Counted from the stretch's first letter, positions 42,526-51,644 are shown. The stretch is DNA of 64,000 nucleotides from Streptomyces fildesensis (GCF_016107395.1 NZ_JAAIKO010000028.1:41831-105830), one strand, 5' to 3'. The notes: generated from the letters alone by a model not told the origin. Numbers and translations are program-made.

Positions 42526-42567
42526 CGCCCGGCGGGCCTCCCGCGCGAGCGGGCGGCCCGCCGGGCG
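42526..42567 (+). terminator. Terminator of dhaKLM
   Basis: CGCCCGGCGGGCC (42526-42538) pairs with GGCCCGCCGGGCG (42555-42567), with an inner small hairpin. It starts six bp after the dhaM stop. Confidence 0.8.
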
Positions 42568-42711
42568 CACCGGTGCGGGGGGTACGGAACCCGCGCGGGG
42601 ACGCACCGGTTTCGGCCATCACGTCCCACCGGGCCCATGCGGCGCTTAGCCCCCACCAGATCGGGCAGGCATGGTGCGGCCGTGTCAGGTTCCGATCCGG
42701 AGGGTCCTCGT

Positions 42712-43368
42712 ATGAAGCGCAAGCAATGGGCTTTGCTCACCGCCGCCGCCGTTCTCCCGCTGAGCCTGACGACGGCCGCGGCCGCCGACGATCCGCCACC
42801 GGCGCCCGCCCCCTGCGCGTACACCGCGGCCGTCCCCGCCGACAACTTCAAGGGGATACCGGTCTTCGACGCACGGAAGGCCGCGAGACCGTACAGCGCG
42901 ACGCTGAAGACCAGTCAGGGCTCCATCACCGTCAAGATGCTGACGGACAAGGCCCCGTGCACCACGTACTCGTTCCGGTTCCTGGCCGAGCGCGACTACT
43001 TCAACCGTTCGCACTGTCACCGCCTCACCACCCAGCGGCTGTACGTGCTGCAGTGCGGTGACCCGACGGGCACCGGCAGCGGCGGGCCGGGGTACTCCTT
43101 CCCCGACGAGAACCTGACGGGCGCCACCTACCCGGCCGGGACGCTGGCGATGGCCAACGCCGGTCCGAACACCAACGGCAGCCAGTTCTTCTTCGTCTGG
43201 AAGGACACCAAGCTCTCCCCCGCCTACACCCCGTTCGGCAAGGTCACCGCGGGGCTCGACGTCCTGCAGAAGATCGCCGCGGCCGGCGAGGACGACCAGA
43301 ACGGCCCCGGCGACGGCTACCCGGCCCTTCCCGTGGACATCCGGAAGGTGCAGATCAGCACCAGGTGA
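42712..43368 (+). CDS. Secreted cyclophilin-type peptidyl-prolyl isomerase
   Basis: The 218-residue protein has a signal peptide (MKRKQWALLTAAAVLPLSLTT, AAAAD cleavage near 26) and a cyclophilin domain. The domain shows FNRSHCHRLTTQRLYVLQCGDPTGTG, FPDENLTG, LAMANAGPNTNGSQFFF and TPFGKVTAGLDVLQKI. The usual FHRVI Arg is represented by HRLTTQRLYVLQCG, so activity is plausible. ATG 42712 follows GGAGG by nine bases. It probably helps fold exported proteins. A hairpin terminator follows at 43377-43400. Confidence 0.9.
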   Translation: MKRKQWALLTAAAVLPLSLTTAAAADDPPPAPAPCAYTAAVPADNFKGIPVFDARKAARPYSATLKTSQGSITVKMLTDKAPCTTYSFRFLAERDYFNRSHCHRLTTQRLYVLQCGDPTGTGSGGPGYSFPDENLTGATYPAGTLAMANAGPNTNGSQFFFVWKDTKLSPAYTPFGKVTAGLDVLQKIAAAGEDDQNGPGDGYPALPVDIRKVQISTR

Positions 43369-43376
43369 CGGCGGGA

Positions 43377-43400
43377 CCGGCCCCGGCACTCCGGGGCCGG
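43377..43400 (+). terminator. Hairpin after cyclophilin gene
   Basis: CCGGCCCCGG pairs with CCGGGGCCGG across CACT, nine bases after the stop codon. Confidence 0.75.
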
Positions 43401-43521
43401 CACCACGCCCGAGCTGTCCGCCACCATCTCCCGCAGCCATCTCCCGCAGTCATGCCCATTGGTGACCAAGTATCACGATCCCACCTGTAGCGTGGTGATC
43501 CGGATCTCCGCGGGAGTACGC

Positions 43522-46500
43522 ATGGGTGGACCGGACGAAACGTCGGCGCACGGACCGGCCGGATTCGGGGCGGAGCTGCGCCGGTTGCGGGGTGAGCGCG
43601 GGCTGTCGCTGACGGCGCTCGCGCAGCGGATCCACTACAGCAAGGGCTATCTCAGCAAGATCGAGAACGGCGGCAAGCCGCCCACTCCCGATCTGGCCCG
43701 CCGGTGCGACGAAGAGCTGCTGGCCGGGGGCGCGCTGGCGCGGCTGGTCCCCGAGGTGCCACCGGCCAGGACACCGGAAGCGGACGACCCGCGGAACGCG
43801 GTGTGCCCCTACCCGGGGCTCGCGGCCTTCCGCCCGCAGGACGCGCGGTGGTTCTTCGGCCGGGACCGGGCCACCGCCAGGTTGCTCGAACAGCTCGCCG
43901 GCCGGATCGGCGGCGGGCCGCTGGCGGTGATCGCCCCGTCCGGCGCGGGAAAGTCCTCCCTGCTGCGCGCCGGGCTGGTACCCGCGCTGGAGCGCGGTGC
44001 ACTGCCTGTCGCGGGATCCTGCGGCTGGCCGGTGGTGGTGTGCACGCCCACCCCGAACCCGCTGAAGGAGCTGCTGCGTTGTGTGACCGAGGCCCTGGGG
44101 ACCGGCCTGAGCGTCACCCCTGAGGAGCTCGAGGAAGGGCCCGGCCGGCTGGCGGAGATCCTGCGCCCGGTCCTCGGCACGGCGCGGCTGGTGCTGCTGG
44201 TCGACCAGTTCGAGGAGACGTTCACGCTGTGCGCGGACGAGGCGGAGCGGCACGCCTTCGTCTCCGTGCTCTGCTCCGTCTCCCGCGCCGCGTCCGGCGG
44301 CGGGGAGCCGCCCGCCGTGGTGGTGCTGGGGATGCGGGCGGACTTCTGCGGGCGCTGCCTCGAACACGAGGAGCTGGCGGCGGTCCTCACCCACGGCCTG
44401 TTCGCGCTGGGCCCGATGACGGCGGCCGAACTGCGGGAGGCCGTCGTCCGCCCCGCCGAACGGGCCGGGCTCGCACTGGAGCCGGGCCTGGTCGAACTGC
44501 TGCTGCGGGACCTGGAGGTGCGAGGCGCCTCCCGTGGGACAGCGTCCGGCGCCCTTCCGCTGCTCTCCCACGCGCTGCTCGTCACCTGGCAGCAGCGCAG
44601 CGGCCGCACGCTGACCGTGCACGGGTACGAGATGACGGGCGGCATCCACGGCGCGATCGCCCGGTCGGCCGAGGAGGTCTTCGGCCGGCTGCAGCCGGCC
44701 GAACAGGACCTCGCCCGGCGCATCCTGGTCCGGCTGGTGCACGTCGGCGACGGCGACGTGGAGTCCCGGCGCCGGGCGGACCGCGATCCGCTGCTGGCGC
44801 AGCTGCCCGACCGGCGGGCCGCCGAGGCGACCCTCGACGCCTTCGTCCGGGCCCGGTTGCTGACCGTCGACCGGGACGCCGTGGAGATCACCCATGAGGC
44901 GCTGCTGCGCGCCTGGCCCCGGCTGCGCGGCTGGATCGACAACGACCGGGCGGGGCTGCTGACCCATCAGCAGCTCGCCCAGGCCGCGGGTGAGTGGGTG
45001 CGGGAGCGGCGCGACCCCGGGCTGCTGCACCGCGGCAACCGGCTGTCCGTCGCGCGGGAATGGGCGGAGCAGACCGACGGCCGCGCGGAACTCGGCCCGC
45101 ACGAGACGGAGTTCCTGGACGCGAGCCTGGCGGAGGAGCGGCGCCGCCGGACCGCCGCTCGGCGGCAGGCCACGGTCCAGCGGCGGCTGCTGGTCACCCT
45201 CGCGGCGCTGCTGGTCGTCGCGGTCCTCGCCGGAAGCCTGGCGTTCCAGCAGCGGTCGCGTGCCGTCGACGAGCGCCGGGTCGCGCAGTCGCAGGAGATG
45301 GCGGTGCGGTCCGGCGCGCTGGCGACCGGGCAGCCGGAGGCGTCCATACTGCTGGCCGCGGCCGCGTACCGCACGGCGCCGACCACCGAGGCGCGCGGCG
45401 CCCTGCTCAGCACGCAGTCCCAGTACTTCGCCGGCCGGCTCAGGGGCCACACGGGACCGGTCAACGCGGTCGCGTTCAGCCCGGACGGCCGGCTGCTGGC
45501 CTCGGCGAGCTCGGACGGCACCGTACGACTGTGGTCCGTCGCGGACCACCGGACGGTGACGGCCCTCACCGGCAACGGCGCTCCGGTGCGTTCCGTCGCG
45601 TTCAGCCCGGACGGCCGGCTGCTCGCGTCGGCCGGCTCGGACGGCACCGTACGGCTGTGGGGCGTCGCGGACCACCGGGCGGCCGGGACGCTGACCGGTC
45701 ACAGCGGCGGCGTCCGGGCGGTCGCCTTCGCGCCGGACGGCGCGACCCTCGCGTCCGGCGGGGCGGACGGCACCGTCCGGCTCTGGGACGTCGCGGGCCG
45801 GCGCCTGCTGACGACGCTGACCGGCCACACCGACCAGGTGCTCTCCGTCGCCTTCGCGCCGGACGGGAAAACCCTCGCCTCCAGCAGCGCCGACCGCACC
45901 ATCCGGATCTGGGACGCCGTGGGCCGGCAACCGCTGACGACCCTCACCGGCCACAACGACGAGGTGCTCTCCGTCGCCTTCGCGCCGGACGGGAGAACCC
46001 TCGCCTCCGGCAGCGCCGACCGCACCGTCCGGCTCTGGGACGTCGCGGAGCAGCGGCCGCTCGCCACTCTCACCGGCCACAACGACGACATCAACGCGGT
46101 GGCGTTCAGCCGGGAGGGTACCGCTGTCATCAGCACCAGCGGCGACGGCACCGCCAAGCTCTGGGACACGGCGACCCACCGGGTGACCGCCACCCTCGCC
46201 GGACACACGGACTACGTGCTGTCCATCGCCGTCGGGCCGGGAAACCTGCTGGCCACGGCGGGGTTCGACCAGTCCGTGGTGCTGTGGGACCTGGGCAGGT
46301 CCGCGCTGACCACGCGTCCGTTCGCCGAGCTCTGGCAGTCGGCCTTCTCCCCGGACGGACGGCTGCTGGCCTCCGCAGGGGCGGACCGCACCGTCAAACT
46401 CTGGGACGTCACCCACCGCCGGCTGCTCGCCGACCTCACCGGCCACGACGGATCCGTCTTCGCCGTCGCCTTCTCCCCCGACGGACGCCTCCTCGCCTCG

Positions 46501-47160
46501 GCCGGCGCGGACCGCACCGTCAAACTCTGGGACGTGGCGCGGCACCGGCTCGTCACGGACCTCACCGGGCATCAGGACTTCGTGAACACCGTCGCGTTCA
46601 GCCCGGACGGGCGGACGCTGGCCAGTGGCAGCGACGATCTGACGGTGCGGCTGTGGGACGTGGCCGGACGCCGGGCCGGCGCCGTGCTCCGGGGGCACAG
46701 CGGTTCGGTGCGGGGCGTGTCGTTCAGCCCGGACGGCCGGACCCTGGCCAGTGGAGGCAACGACGGGACCGTACGGCTCTGGGACCCGAGCGGGCCCGGC
46801 GCCGACGGCCGCACCGCCGGACTGTCCGGCCACAGCGGCGCGGTGCGCGCGGTGGCCTTCAGCCCGGACGGCCGGACGCTGGCCGGCAGTGGCAGCGACG
46901 GCACCGTACGGCTGTGGGACACCGGCGGGTGGCGGCTCACCGCCACCCTCACCGGACACAGCGGCGCGGTCTGGGGGGTCGCCTTCGACCCCCGGCAGCC
47001 GATGCTGGCCAGCAGCAGCAACGACGGCACCGTGCGGCTGTGGAACGTCGATGTGCGGCAGCGCGGCGCCGAGATCTGCCGGCTGGCCGGAGGAGCGGGC
47101 CGGACGCGCTGGGCCCAGTTGCTCCCCGGCGTGCCGTACCGGCCCGTCTGCCCGTCATGA
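43522..47160 (+). CDS. HTH-P-loop NTPase-TM-WD40 sensor-like protein
   Basis: A 1212-residue multidomain protein. Residues about 15-68 are an XRE-type HTH (LRGERGLSLTALAQRIHYSK, GYLSKIENG). A STAND-like NTPase follows with Walker A APSGAGKSS (138-146) and Walker B LVLLVDQFEE (about 225). The winged-helix/linker runs to 550. One membrane helix (LVTLAALLVVAVLAGSLAF) lies at about 556-575. The C-terminus (640-1195) has 13 readable WD40 repeats of about 42 residues, one degenerate, enough for two seven-bladed propellers. ATG 43522 follows GGGAG. The HTH would be cytoplasmic and the WD40 part on the other side of the membrane if the helix is real. The ligand is unknown. Confidence 0.9.
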   Translation: MGGPDETSAHGPAGFGAELRRLRGERGLSLTALAQRIHYSKGYLSKIENGGKPPTPDLARRCDEELLAGGALARLVPEVPPARTPEADDPRNAVCPYPGLAAFRPQDARWFFGRDRATARLLEQLAGRIGGGPLAVIAPSGAGKSSLLRAGLVPALERGALPVAGSCGWPVVVCTPTPNPLKELLRCVTEALGTGLSVTPEELEEGPGRLAEILRPVLGTARLVLLVDQFEETFTLCADEAERHAFVSVLCSVSRAASGGGEPPAVVVLGMRADFCGRCLEHEELAAVLTHGLFALGPMTAAELREAVVRPAERAGLALEPGLVELLLRDLEVRGASRGTASGALPLLSHALLVTWQQRSGRTLTVHGYEMTGGIHGAIARSAEEVFGRLQPAEQDLARRILVRLVHVGDGDVESRRRADRDPLLAQLPDRRAAEATLDAFVRARLLTVDRDAVEITHEALLRAWPRLRGWIDNDRAGLLTHQQLAQAAGEWVRERRDPGLLHRGNRLSVAREWAEQTDGRAELGPHETEFLDASLAEERRRRTAARRQATVQRRLLVTLAALLVVAVLAGSLAFQQRSRAVDERRVAQSQEMAVRSGALATGQPEASILLAAAAYRTAPTTEARGALLSTQSQYFAGRLRGHTGPVNAVAFSPDGRLLASASSDGTVRLWSVADHRTVTALTGNGAPVRSVAFSPDGRLLASAGSDGTVRLWGVADHRAAGTLTGHSGGVRAVAFAPDGATLASGGADGTVRLWDVAGRRLLTTLTGHTDQVLSVAFAPDGKTLASSSADRTIRIWDAVGRQPLTTLTGHNDEVLSVAFAPDGRTLASGSADRTVRLWDVAEQRPLATLTGHNDDINAVAFSREGTAVISTSGDGTAKLWDTATHRVTATLAGHTDYVLSIAVGPGNLLATAGFDQSVVLWDLGRSALTTRPFAELWQSAFSPDGRLLASAGADRTVKLWDVTHRRLLADLTGHDGSVFAVAFSPDGRLLASAGADRTVKLWDVARHRLVTDLTGHQDFVNTVAFSPDGRTLASGSDDLTVRLWDVAGRRAGAVLRGHSGSVRGVSFSPDGRTLASGGNDGTVRLWDPSGPGADGRTAGLSGHSGAVRAVAFSPDGRTLAGSGSDGTVRLWDTGGWRLTATLTGHSGAVWGVAFDPRQPMLASSSNDGTVRLWNVDVRQRGAEICRLAGGAGRTRWAQLLPGVPYRPVCPS

Positions 47161-47337
47161 CAGCGCAGGCCAGGGCCGATCAGCGCTGATCAGAGCTGTT
47201 TCCCCAGGTGTTTCCCGTTTCCCGTCGGATCGGGCGACGGGCGGGTCCTCGACGCCGACCGGCCCGCCGCACAGGCTCGGAGGGCAGCAACCGAACCGCA
47301 GCGACCGGACTTTCGGCGGGACGAACGGGGACCACGA

Positions 47338-48222
47338 ATGCGACACACCCGGCACAGGATCAACAGGATCACCAGGGCGGCCAGCGCCCTCTGCGTACTG
47401 GCGCTCAGCGGATGGGCGGCGGGGCCGACCGCGCAAGCGGCCCCGTCGGCCCCGGCGCGGGCCGCGGCGGCGGCCGGCACCTGCGACGTACTCGCGCCGG
47501 GCGCCTCGGCGGTGGCGGAGAAGGCGGTACGGGCGGCCTGCGGGCAGATCGGCGTCTGGTACTCGTGGGGCGGTGGCCACGGTGCGCAGCCCGGCGCCAC
47601 CTACGGGCAGGTGGACCCCAGCGACCCCGCCAGCAACCACGACCCCGAGCGGCGCGGTTTCGACTGCTCGGGGCTGGTGCGGTTCGCCTACGCCCAGGCC
47701 ACCGGGCAGGACATCCTCAACGGCACCTCCCGGAGCCAGTTCAACACCACACACGCGTCGGCACGCTTCAGCGCCGCCCAGGGCACCGCACCGCTGCGCC
47801 CCGGTGACCTGCTCGCCTACGGCAACGGCGGCGCGATCCACCACATCGCGGTCTACCTCGGCGCGGGGAAGATGGTCGAGGCCCGGCAGTCGGGCACGCA
47901 CGTCATGGTCAGCGACGCCCGGGTGGGCGGCGACTACGCCGGAGCGGTCCGGATCGACGGCACCGCGGCGCCGGGCGGCGGCTTCAGTACCTGGGGCACC
48001 GACGTCTGGACGCACGCCGACGCGTCCACCACGAGCGCGCGGGTGTACAAGTTCGCCGGCCCGACCTCGGTGAAGATCAGCTGCCAGAAGCACGCGCAGT
48101 CCGTCACCGCCGAGGGCTTCACCAACGACGCCTGGTCCTATCTGCCGGACTACCGCGCGTGGATCACCAACATCTACATCAAGGGTCCCGCCTGGCTCGT
48201 CGGCGTACCCACCTGTCCGTGA
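47338..48222 (+). CDS. Secreted NlpC/P60 peptidoglycan endopeptidase
   Basis: The 294-residue secreted hydrolase has a signal peptide (about 1-34, AQA cleavage) and an NlpC/P60 domain. The catalytic Cys is in RRGFDCSGLVRFAYAQATG (about residue 109), the His in GAIHHIAVYLGAGKMVEA, and the third polar residue follows. The insertion ATYGQVDPSDPASNHDPE before the Cys is unusual. The C-terminal 80 residues form an SH3-like domain with a Cys pair (KISCQKHAQ, GVPTCP). ATG 47338 follows GGGGAC. It is followed after 74 bp by a small secreted protein gene, a likely operon partner. Confidence 0.9.
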   Translation: MRHTRHRINRITRAASALCVLALSGWAAGPTAQAAPSAPARAAAAAGTCDVLAPGASAVAEKAVRAACGQIGVWYSWGGGHGAQPGATYGQVDPSDPASNHDPERRGFDCSGLVRFAYAQATGQDILNGTSRSQFNTTHASARFSAAQGTAPLRPGDLLAYGNGGAIHHIAVYLGAGKMVEARQSGTHVMVSDARVGGDYAGAVRIDGTAAPGGGFSTWGTDVWTHADASTTSARVYKFAGPTSVKISCQKHAQSVTAEGFTNDAWSYLPDYRAWITNIYIKGPAWLVGVPTCP

Positions 48223-48296
48223 GGGCGTAGCGCCGCCCCGGACCTCACGTTCCACCTCACCCCACGCACCACCCGCACCCATCATCTGGAGGAGTC

Positions 48297-48686
48297 ATGT
48301 CCGCACGCAGCAGGTTCGTCCTCGCGCTGGCCGCCACCGCTCTCACCGCGGGGCTGACGGCCGCCGTCCCCGCCTCGGCCGCGCCCGCGGCACCCGCCCC
48401 GCACGCCAGGGCCGCCGCCGACTGCAGCATCTGGGCGGACGGCCGCCTGCACTGCGGGAACGCGGCCGGAGCGAAGGGGTACGCAGACCGTTCGTACAAT
48501 TCCGCGGTCAGGGGACAGCTGAACTCGACGTTCAGCTGGTTCCAGTGCTGGGGCCACGGCGACCGGCACGGGGGCGGCAACGACATCTGGTACTGGACGC
48601 AGCTCGACAACGGCCAGTGGGGCAACGTGCCGGCCGTGAGCGTCAAGACGCCGGTGGACCCCGCACCGGGCCTGCGCGAGTGCTGA
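48297..48686 (+). CDS. Small secreted four-cysteine protein
   Basis: A 129-residue protein with a signal peptide (about 1-42: RFVLALAATALTAGLTAAVPASA). The mature part has four Cys (DCSIW, LHCGN, FQCWG and the last residue), enough for two disulfides, and is rich in Trp, Asn and Gly. ATG 48297 follows GGAGGAG. It sits directly downstream of the NlpC/P60 gene. Function is unknown; an inhibitor or wall-associated role would be guesswork. Confidence 0.8.
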   Translation: MSARSRFVLALAATALTAGLTAAVPASAAPAAPAPHARAAADCSIWADGRLHCGNAAGAKGYADRSYNSAVRGQLNSTFSWFQCWGHGDRHGGGNDIWYWTQLDNGQWGNVPAVSVKTPVDPAPGLREC

Positions 48687-48710
48687 GCTGACGACCCGCC
48701 GGCCTCCGGT

Positions 48711-48768
48711 CGGCGGACGGCACGGTGGGCCGCTCCTGATCAGGGGCGGCCCACCGTGCTGTCCGCCG
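48711..48768. terminator. Long near-perfect palindromic terminator
   Basis: A stem of more than 20 bp (48711-48733 with 48746-48768, one G-T pair) continues into an inner CCTGATCAGG palindrome. It lies between the convergent secreted-protein and HbpS-like genes. Confidence 0.85.
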
Positions 48769-48775
48769 GCAGAGG

Positions 48776-49214
48776 TCAGGCCACGTCGCCGAGGGCGCGC
48801 AGCGCCGTGACGGCGATGCCGTGGTCCTGCTCGGGGGCGCCGCCGCCGAGGCCGATCGCACCGATCAGGCGCCCGCCGCGGTGGACGGGCACGCCGCCCG
48901 CGATGAACAGCAGCGGCCGGTCGAGGGCGGTCGGCAGGGTGTGGAACGGGGCGCCGGGCTGGACCGCCTCGACCAGGTCCGCGGTCGGCGCGTTCAACTG
49001 CAGGGCGGTGAACGCCTTGCGGGTGCTGGTCTCGCCGGAGATCAGCACCGCGCGGTCGTCGCGCCGGAAGGCCAGCAGGTGCCCGCCGGCGTCGAGGACG
49101 CTGACGCTGACCGGTACTCCGGCGGTCTCCGCGGCCGCACGGGCGGCTTCGACGAGGGTCTCGGCGTCCTGGATGGTCAGCGGGAAGACAGCGTTTGGGG
49201 GTGGTGGTGCTCAT
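48776..49214 (-). pseudogene. HbpS/GlcG-family (DUF336) gene with 1-base frameshift
   Basis: After ATG 49214 (GAGGAGAA upstream) the frame MSTTTPK is lost at CCCCCAAAC (49193-49201). Sense resumes in another frame as AVFPLTIQDAETLVEAARAA, VSVLDAGGHLLAFRRDDRAV, LISGETSTRKAFTALQLN and GGVPVHRGGRLIGAIGLGGG to the stop at 48776. Removing one A restores a normal HbpS-like heme-binding protein of about 145 residues. No alternative start exists in the correct frame, which meets a stop overlapping the ATG. The change may be a real mutation or a sequence error. Confidence 0.75.
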
Positions 49215-49290
49215 GGGGTGGTTCTCCTCAGTGGGGTGGTGCGATGACGGGGCGGGGCGGGTGGGGTCCCGCGGTGGGAAACGGGATGGT

Positions 49291-50535
49291 TCAGAGGTGG
49301 GCCGGAACGGACACCGGCTCCCGCTCGACGGTCGGCGTGGGCGCGGCGGAGGCGGCGGGCACGCTGTCGGCGGTGAGCCGGCGGTGGGCGGTGGTCCGGC
49401 GCTCCAGGGAGCCCGACACGATCGCGAGCACCAGCGCCGCGGCGGCGAGCGCGCCGCCGACCCAGTTGGGCGCGGTGTAGCCGAGGCCCGAGGCGATGAC
49501 GATGCCGCCGAGCCAGGCCGCGAGGGCGTTGCCGAGGTTGAAGGCGCCGATGTTCACGGCGGAGGCGAGGGTCGGGGCACCGGCCGCCTGGTCCAGGACC
49601 CGCTTCTGCAGCGGCGGGACGGTCGCGAAGCCCAGGGCGCCGATCAGCAGGATGGTGACGGCGGCCGCGACCTTGTTGTGGGCGGTGAAGGTGAACAGCG
49701 TCAGGACGACCGCGAGGGAGCCCAGCGTCACGTACAGCATGGGCATCAGGCGGCGGTCGGCGTACCGGCCGCCGATCAGGTTGCCGCCGACCATGCCGAG
49801 GCCGAACAGGACCAGCAGCCAGGTGACGGAGGTGTCCGCGAAGCCCGCGACGTCGGTCATCATCGGGGTGATGTAGGTGATGGCGGCGAAGACCCCGCCG
49901 AAACCGAGGACGGTCATCGCCATCGCGAGCAGCACCTGGACGTTGCGGAAGGCCGCCAGCTCGTGGCGCAGCCGTACGCCTTCGGGCCGGGGCTGTTCCG
50001 GCAGCAGCTTGGCGATGCCGAGCAGGCCCAGGACGCCGAGGCCCGCGACGACGAAGAACGTGGTACGCCAGCCGAAGTTCTGGCCCACGAGGGTGCCGAG
50101 CGGTACGCCGACCACGTTGGCGACGGTCAGACCGGTGAACATCATCGCGATGGCTCCGGCCTCCTTCGCCGGGGCGACCAGGCCGGCCGCGACCACCGCG
50201 CCGATGCCGAAGAACGCGCCGTGCGCGAGGGAGGCGACGATGCGCCCGGCGAGCATCACACCGAAGACCGGGGCGACCGCGGAGATCACGTTGCCCGCGA
50301 TGAACAGGCCCATCAGCAGCATCAGCATGCGCTTGCGGGAGATCCGGGTGCCGAGGACGGTCATCAGCGGGGCGCCGAGCACCACGCCGAGGGCGTAGCC
50401 GGTGACCAGGAATCCGGCGGTCGGGATCGTGACGCCGTAGTCGGCGGCGACCTCGGGCAGGAGCCCCATGATCACGAACTCGGTGGTGCCGATCCCGAAG
50501 GCCCCGATAGCGAGGGCCAGGAGTGCGAGAGGCAT
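49291..50535 (-). CDS. MFS drug/sugar efflux transporter (DHA1)
   Basis: This 414-residue transporter has 12 predicted membrane helices. The N-terminus ALLALAIGAFGIGTTEFVIMGLLP is the hallmark of the AraJ/Cmx-type DHA1 group, and GTRISRKRMLM is the loop 2-3 motif. VANVVGVPLGTLVGQNFGWR is the antiporter motif C. ATG 50535 is preferred over an upstream start. It is divergent from a MarR gene whose shared spacer holds direct repeats, so MarR probably represses it. The last 35 residues are a cytoplasmic Ala/Pro tail. Confidence 0.92.
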   Translation of the reverse strand: MPLALLALAIGAFGIGTTEFVIMGLLPEVAADYGVTIPTAGFLVTGYALGVVLGAPLMTVLGTRISRKRMLMLLMGLFIAGNVISAVAPVFGVMLAGRIVASLAHGAFFGIGAVVAAGLVAPAKEAGAIAMMFTGLTVANVVGVPLGTLVGQNFGWRTTFFVVAGLGVLGLLGIAKLLPEQPRPEGVRLRHELAAFRNVQVLLAMAMTVLGFGGVFAAITYITPMMTDVAGFADTSVTWLLVLFGLGMVGGNLIGGRYADRRLMPMLYVTLGSLAVVLTLFTFTAHNKVAAAVTILLIGALGFATVPPLQKRVLDQAAGAPTLASAVNIGAFNLGNALAAWLGGIVIASGLGYTAPNWVGGALAAAALVLAIVSGSLERRTTAHRRLTADSVPAASAAPTPTVEREPVSVPAHL

Positions 50536-50587
50536 GGGGTTCACTTCCCAGTAACGTTGCGAGTGCGCCTTACGGGACCTCACAATA

Positions 50588-50615
50588 ATTGCAGACGCGT
50601 TTCATTGCAAACGCG
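50588..50615. promoter_or_regulatory. Direct repeats in MFS/marR spacer
   Basis: ATTGCAGACGCG (50588-50599) and ATTGCAAACGCG (50604-50615) differ by one base and are spaced 16 bp. Within them TTGCA and TGCAA also form an inverted pair. A likely MarR operator. Confidence 0.6.
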
Positions 50616-50689
50616 GGCTATCGCGGTAGTGCTCTATCCTGTGCTGTATGCGCGCTCACGCCCGCACCTCGCCGCAGAAGGGACCCTCC

Positions 50690-51148
50690 ATGACCGCCAC
50701 CGACCCCGCACTCACCGGTCTCGCCCAGGGCTGGTGGGCGCTGTCGCTGCTGCACGGCCGGATCGAGGCGCACATCGAGCGGGCGCTGCAGGCGGGGCAC
50801 GACCTGAGCGTCCGCGAGTACTCACTGCTCGACGTCCTCAGCCGCCAGCACGACGGCGAAGGCGGCCACCTGCGGATGCACCAGGTCGCCGACTCCGTCG
50901 TCCTCAGCCAGAGCGCGACCACCCGGCTGGTCTCCCGGCTCGAGGACCGCGGGCTGCTCTCCCGCTATCTGTGCCCGACCGACCGCCGCGGCATCTACAC
51001 CAACGTCAGCGAGGCCGGTCTGAAACTCCTCGCCGAGGCCCGCCCGACGAACGACGCCGCCCTGCGCGAGGCCCTCGACGAGGCCGCGAAGAACCCCGAG
51101 CTGACCCCGCTGGCCAACGCCGTCGAATCACTGGGCGCGCCCGCCTGA
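50690..51148 (+). CDS. MarR-family regulator
   Basis: A 152-residue winged-helix protein with LSVREYSLLDVLSRQ, LRMHQVADSVVLSQSATTRLVSRLEDRGLLSR and DRRGIYTNVSEAGLKLL (wing with Arg). ATG 50690 follows AGAAGGG. It is divergent from the MFS efflux gene and probably represses it in response to a small aromatic ligand. A strong hairpin follows. Confidence 0.9.
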   Translation: MTATDPALTGLAQGWWALSLLHGRIEAHIERALQAGHDLSVREYSLLDVLSRQHDGEGGHLRMHQVADSVVLSQSATTRLVSRLEDRGLLSRYLCPTDRRGIYTNVSEAGLKLLAEARPTNDAALREALDEAAKNPELTPLANAVESLGAPA

Positions 51149-51157
51149 ACCGCCCGG

Positions 51158-51194
51158 GAGTGCTCCGGGGCGGGCGGCCCGCCCCGGAGCACTC
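51158..51194. terminator. Bidirectional hairpin, 18-bp arms
   Basis: GAGTGCTCCGGGGCGGGC (51158-51175) is complementary to 51177-51194 with almost no loop. It lies between convergent marR and cupin genes. Confidence 0.85.
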
Positions 51195-51206
51195 ACCTCA
51201 CCCCGG

Positions 51207-51644
51207 TCACTCCAGCGTGAAGTCCTCGAAGTCGAACCCGGGGGCGACGACGCACGTCACGAGAACCGGCTCGTCGCCCGCGGGCTCGGCGGACTGCCAG
51301 AACCCGCCGGGCACCAGGAACTGCGGCTGCTCCCCGTTCTCGACCCCGCTCCCGAGCACCGCCTCGACGGCCCCGGCCTCGTCCGGGCGCTCGCCGTCGC
51401 CGCCCAGCCGCATCCGCAGCGGGCCTCCGCGGTGCCACAGCCACAGCTCGTCGGAGCGCACCCGGTGCCACTTCGAGACCTCGCCCGGGTGCAGCAGGAA
51501 GTAGATGCCGGTCGCGAACGCCCGCGGCCCCGGATACCCGGCGGGGACCGCCTCGCCGGGGGCCTTCCAGGTCTCCCGGTACCACCCGCCCTCGACATGG
51601 GGTTCCAGACCGAGCAGCGCGACCAGTTCAGAGATGTCCGTCAT
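51207..51644 (-). CDS. Cupin DUF985 protein
   Basis: A 145-residue cupin. LEPHVEGGWYRETWKAPGE, TGIYFLLHPGEVSKWHRVRSDELWLWHRGGPL and LVPGGFWQSAEPAGDEPVLVTCVVAPGFDFEDFTL match the DUF985 family fully. HRVRSDELW offers the metal-binding His and Glu. ATG 51644 was chosen from alignment with the family; 26 earlier in-frame residues look non-coding. Proposed as a metal-dependent sugar epimerase-like or lyase fold, but function is unproven. Confidence 0.88.
   Translation of the reverse strand: MTDISELVALLGLEPHVEGGWYRETWKAPGEAVPAGYPGPRAFATGIYFLLHPGEVSKWHRVRSDELWLWHRGGPLRMRLGGDGERPDEAGAVEAVLGSGVENGEQPQFLVPGGFWQSAEPAGDEPVLVTCVVAPGFDFEDFTLE

Noticed and set aside
43450..46959. A 1169-codon minus-strand frame
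   Set aside because: Antisense of the WD40 gene; the apparent repeats only mirror the WD40 repeats.
45430..47060. Regular DNA repeats of about 126 bp, considered as a CRISPR or tandem-repeat locus
   Set aside because: They encode WD40 units in frame and vary at synonymous sites; there are no spacers.
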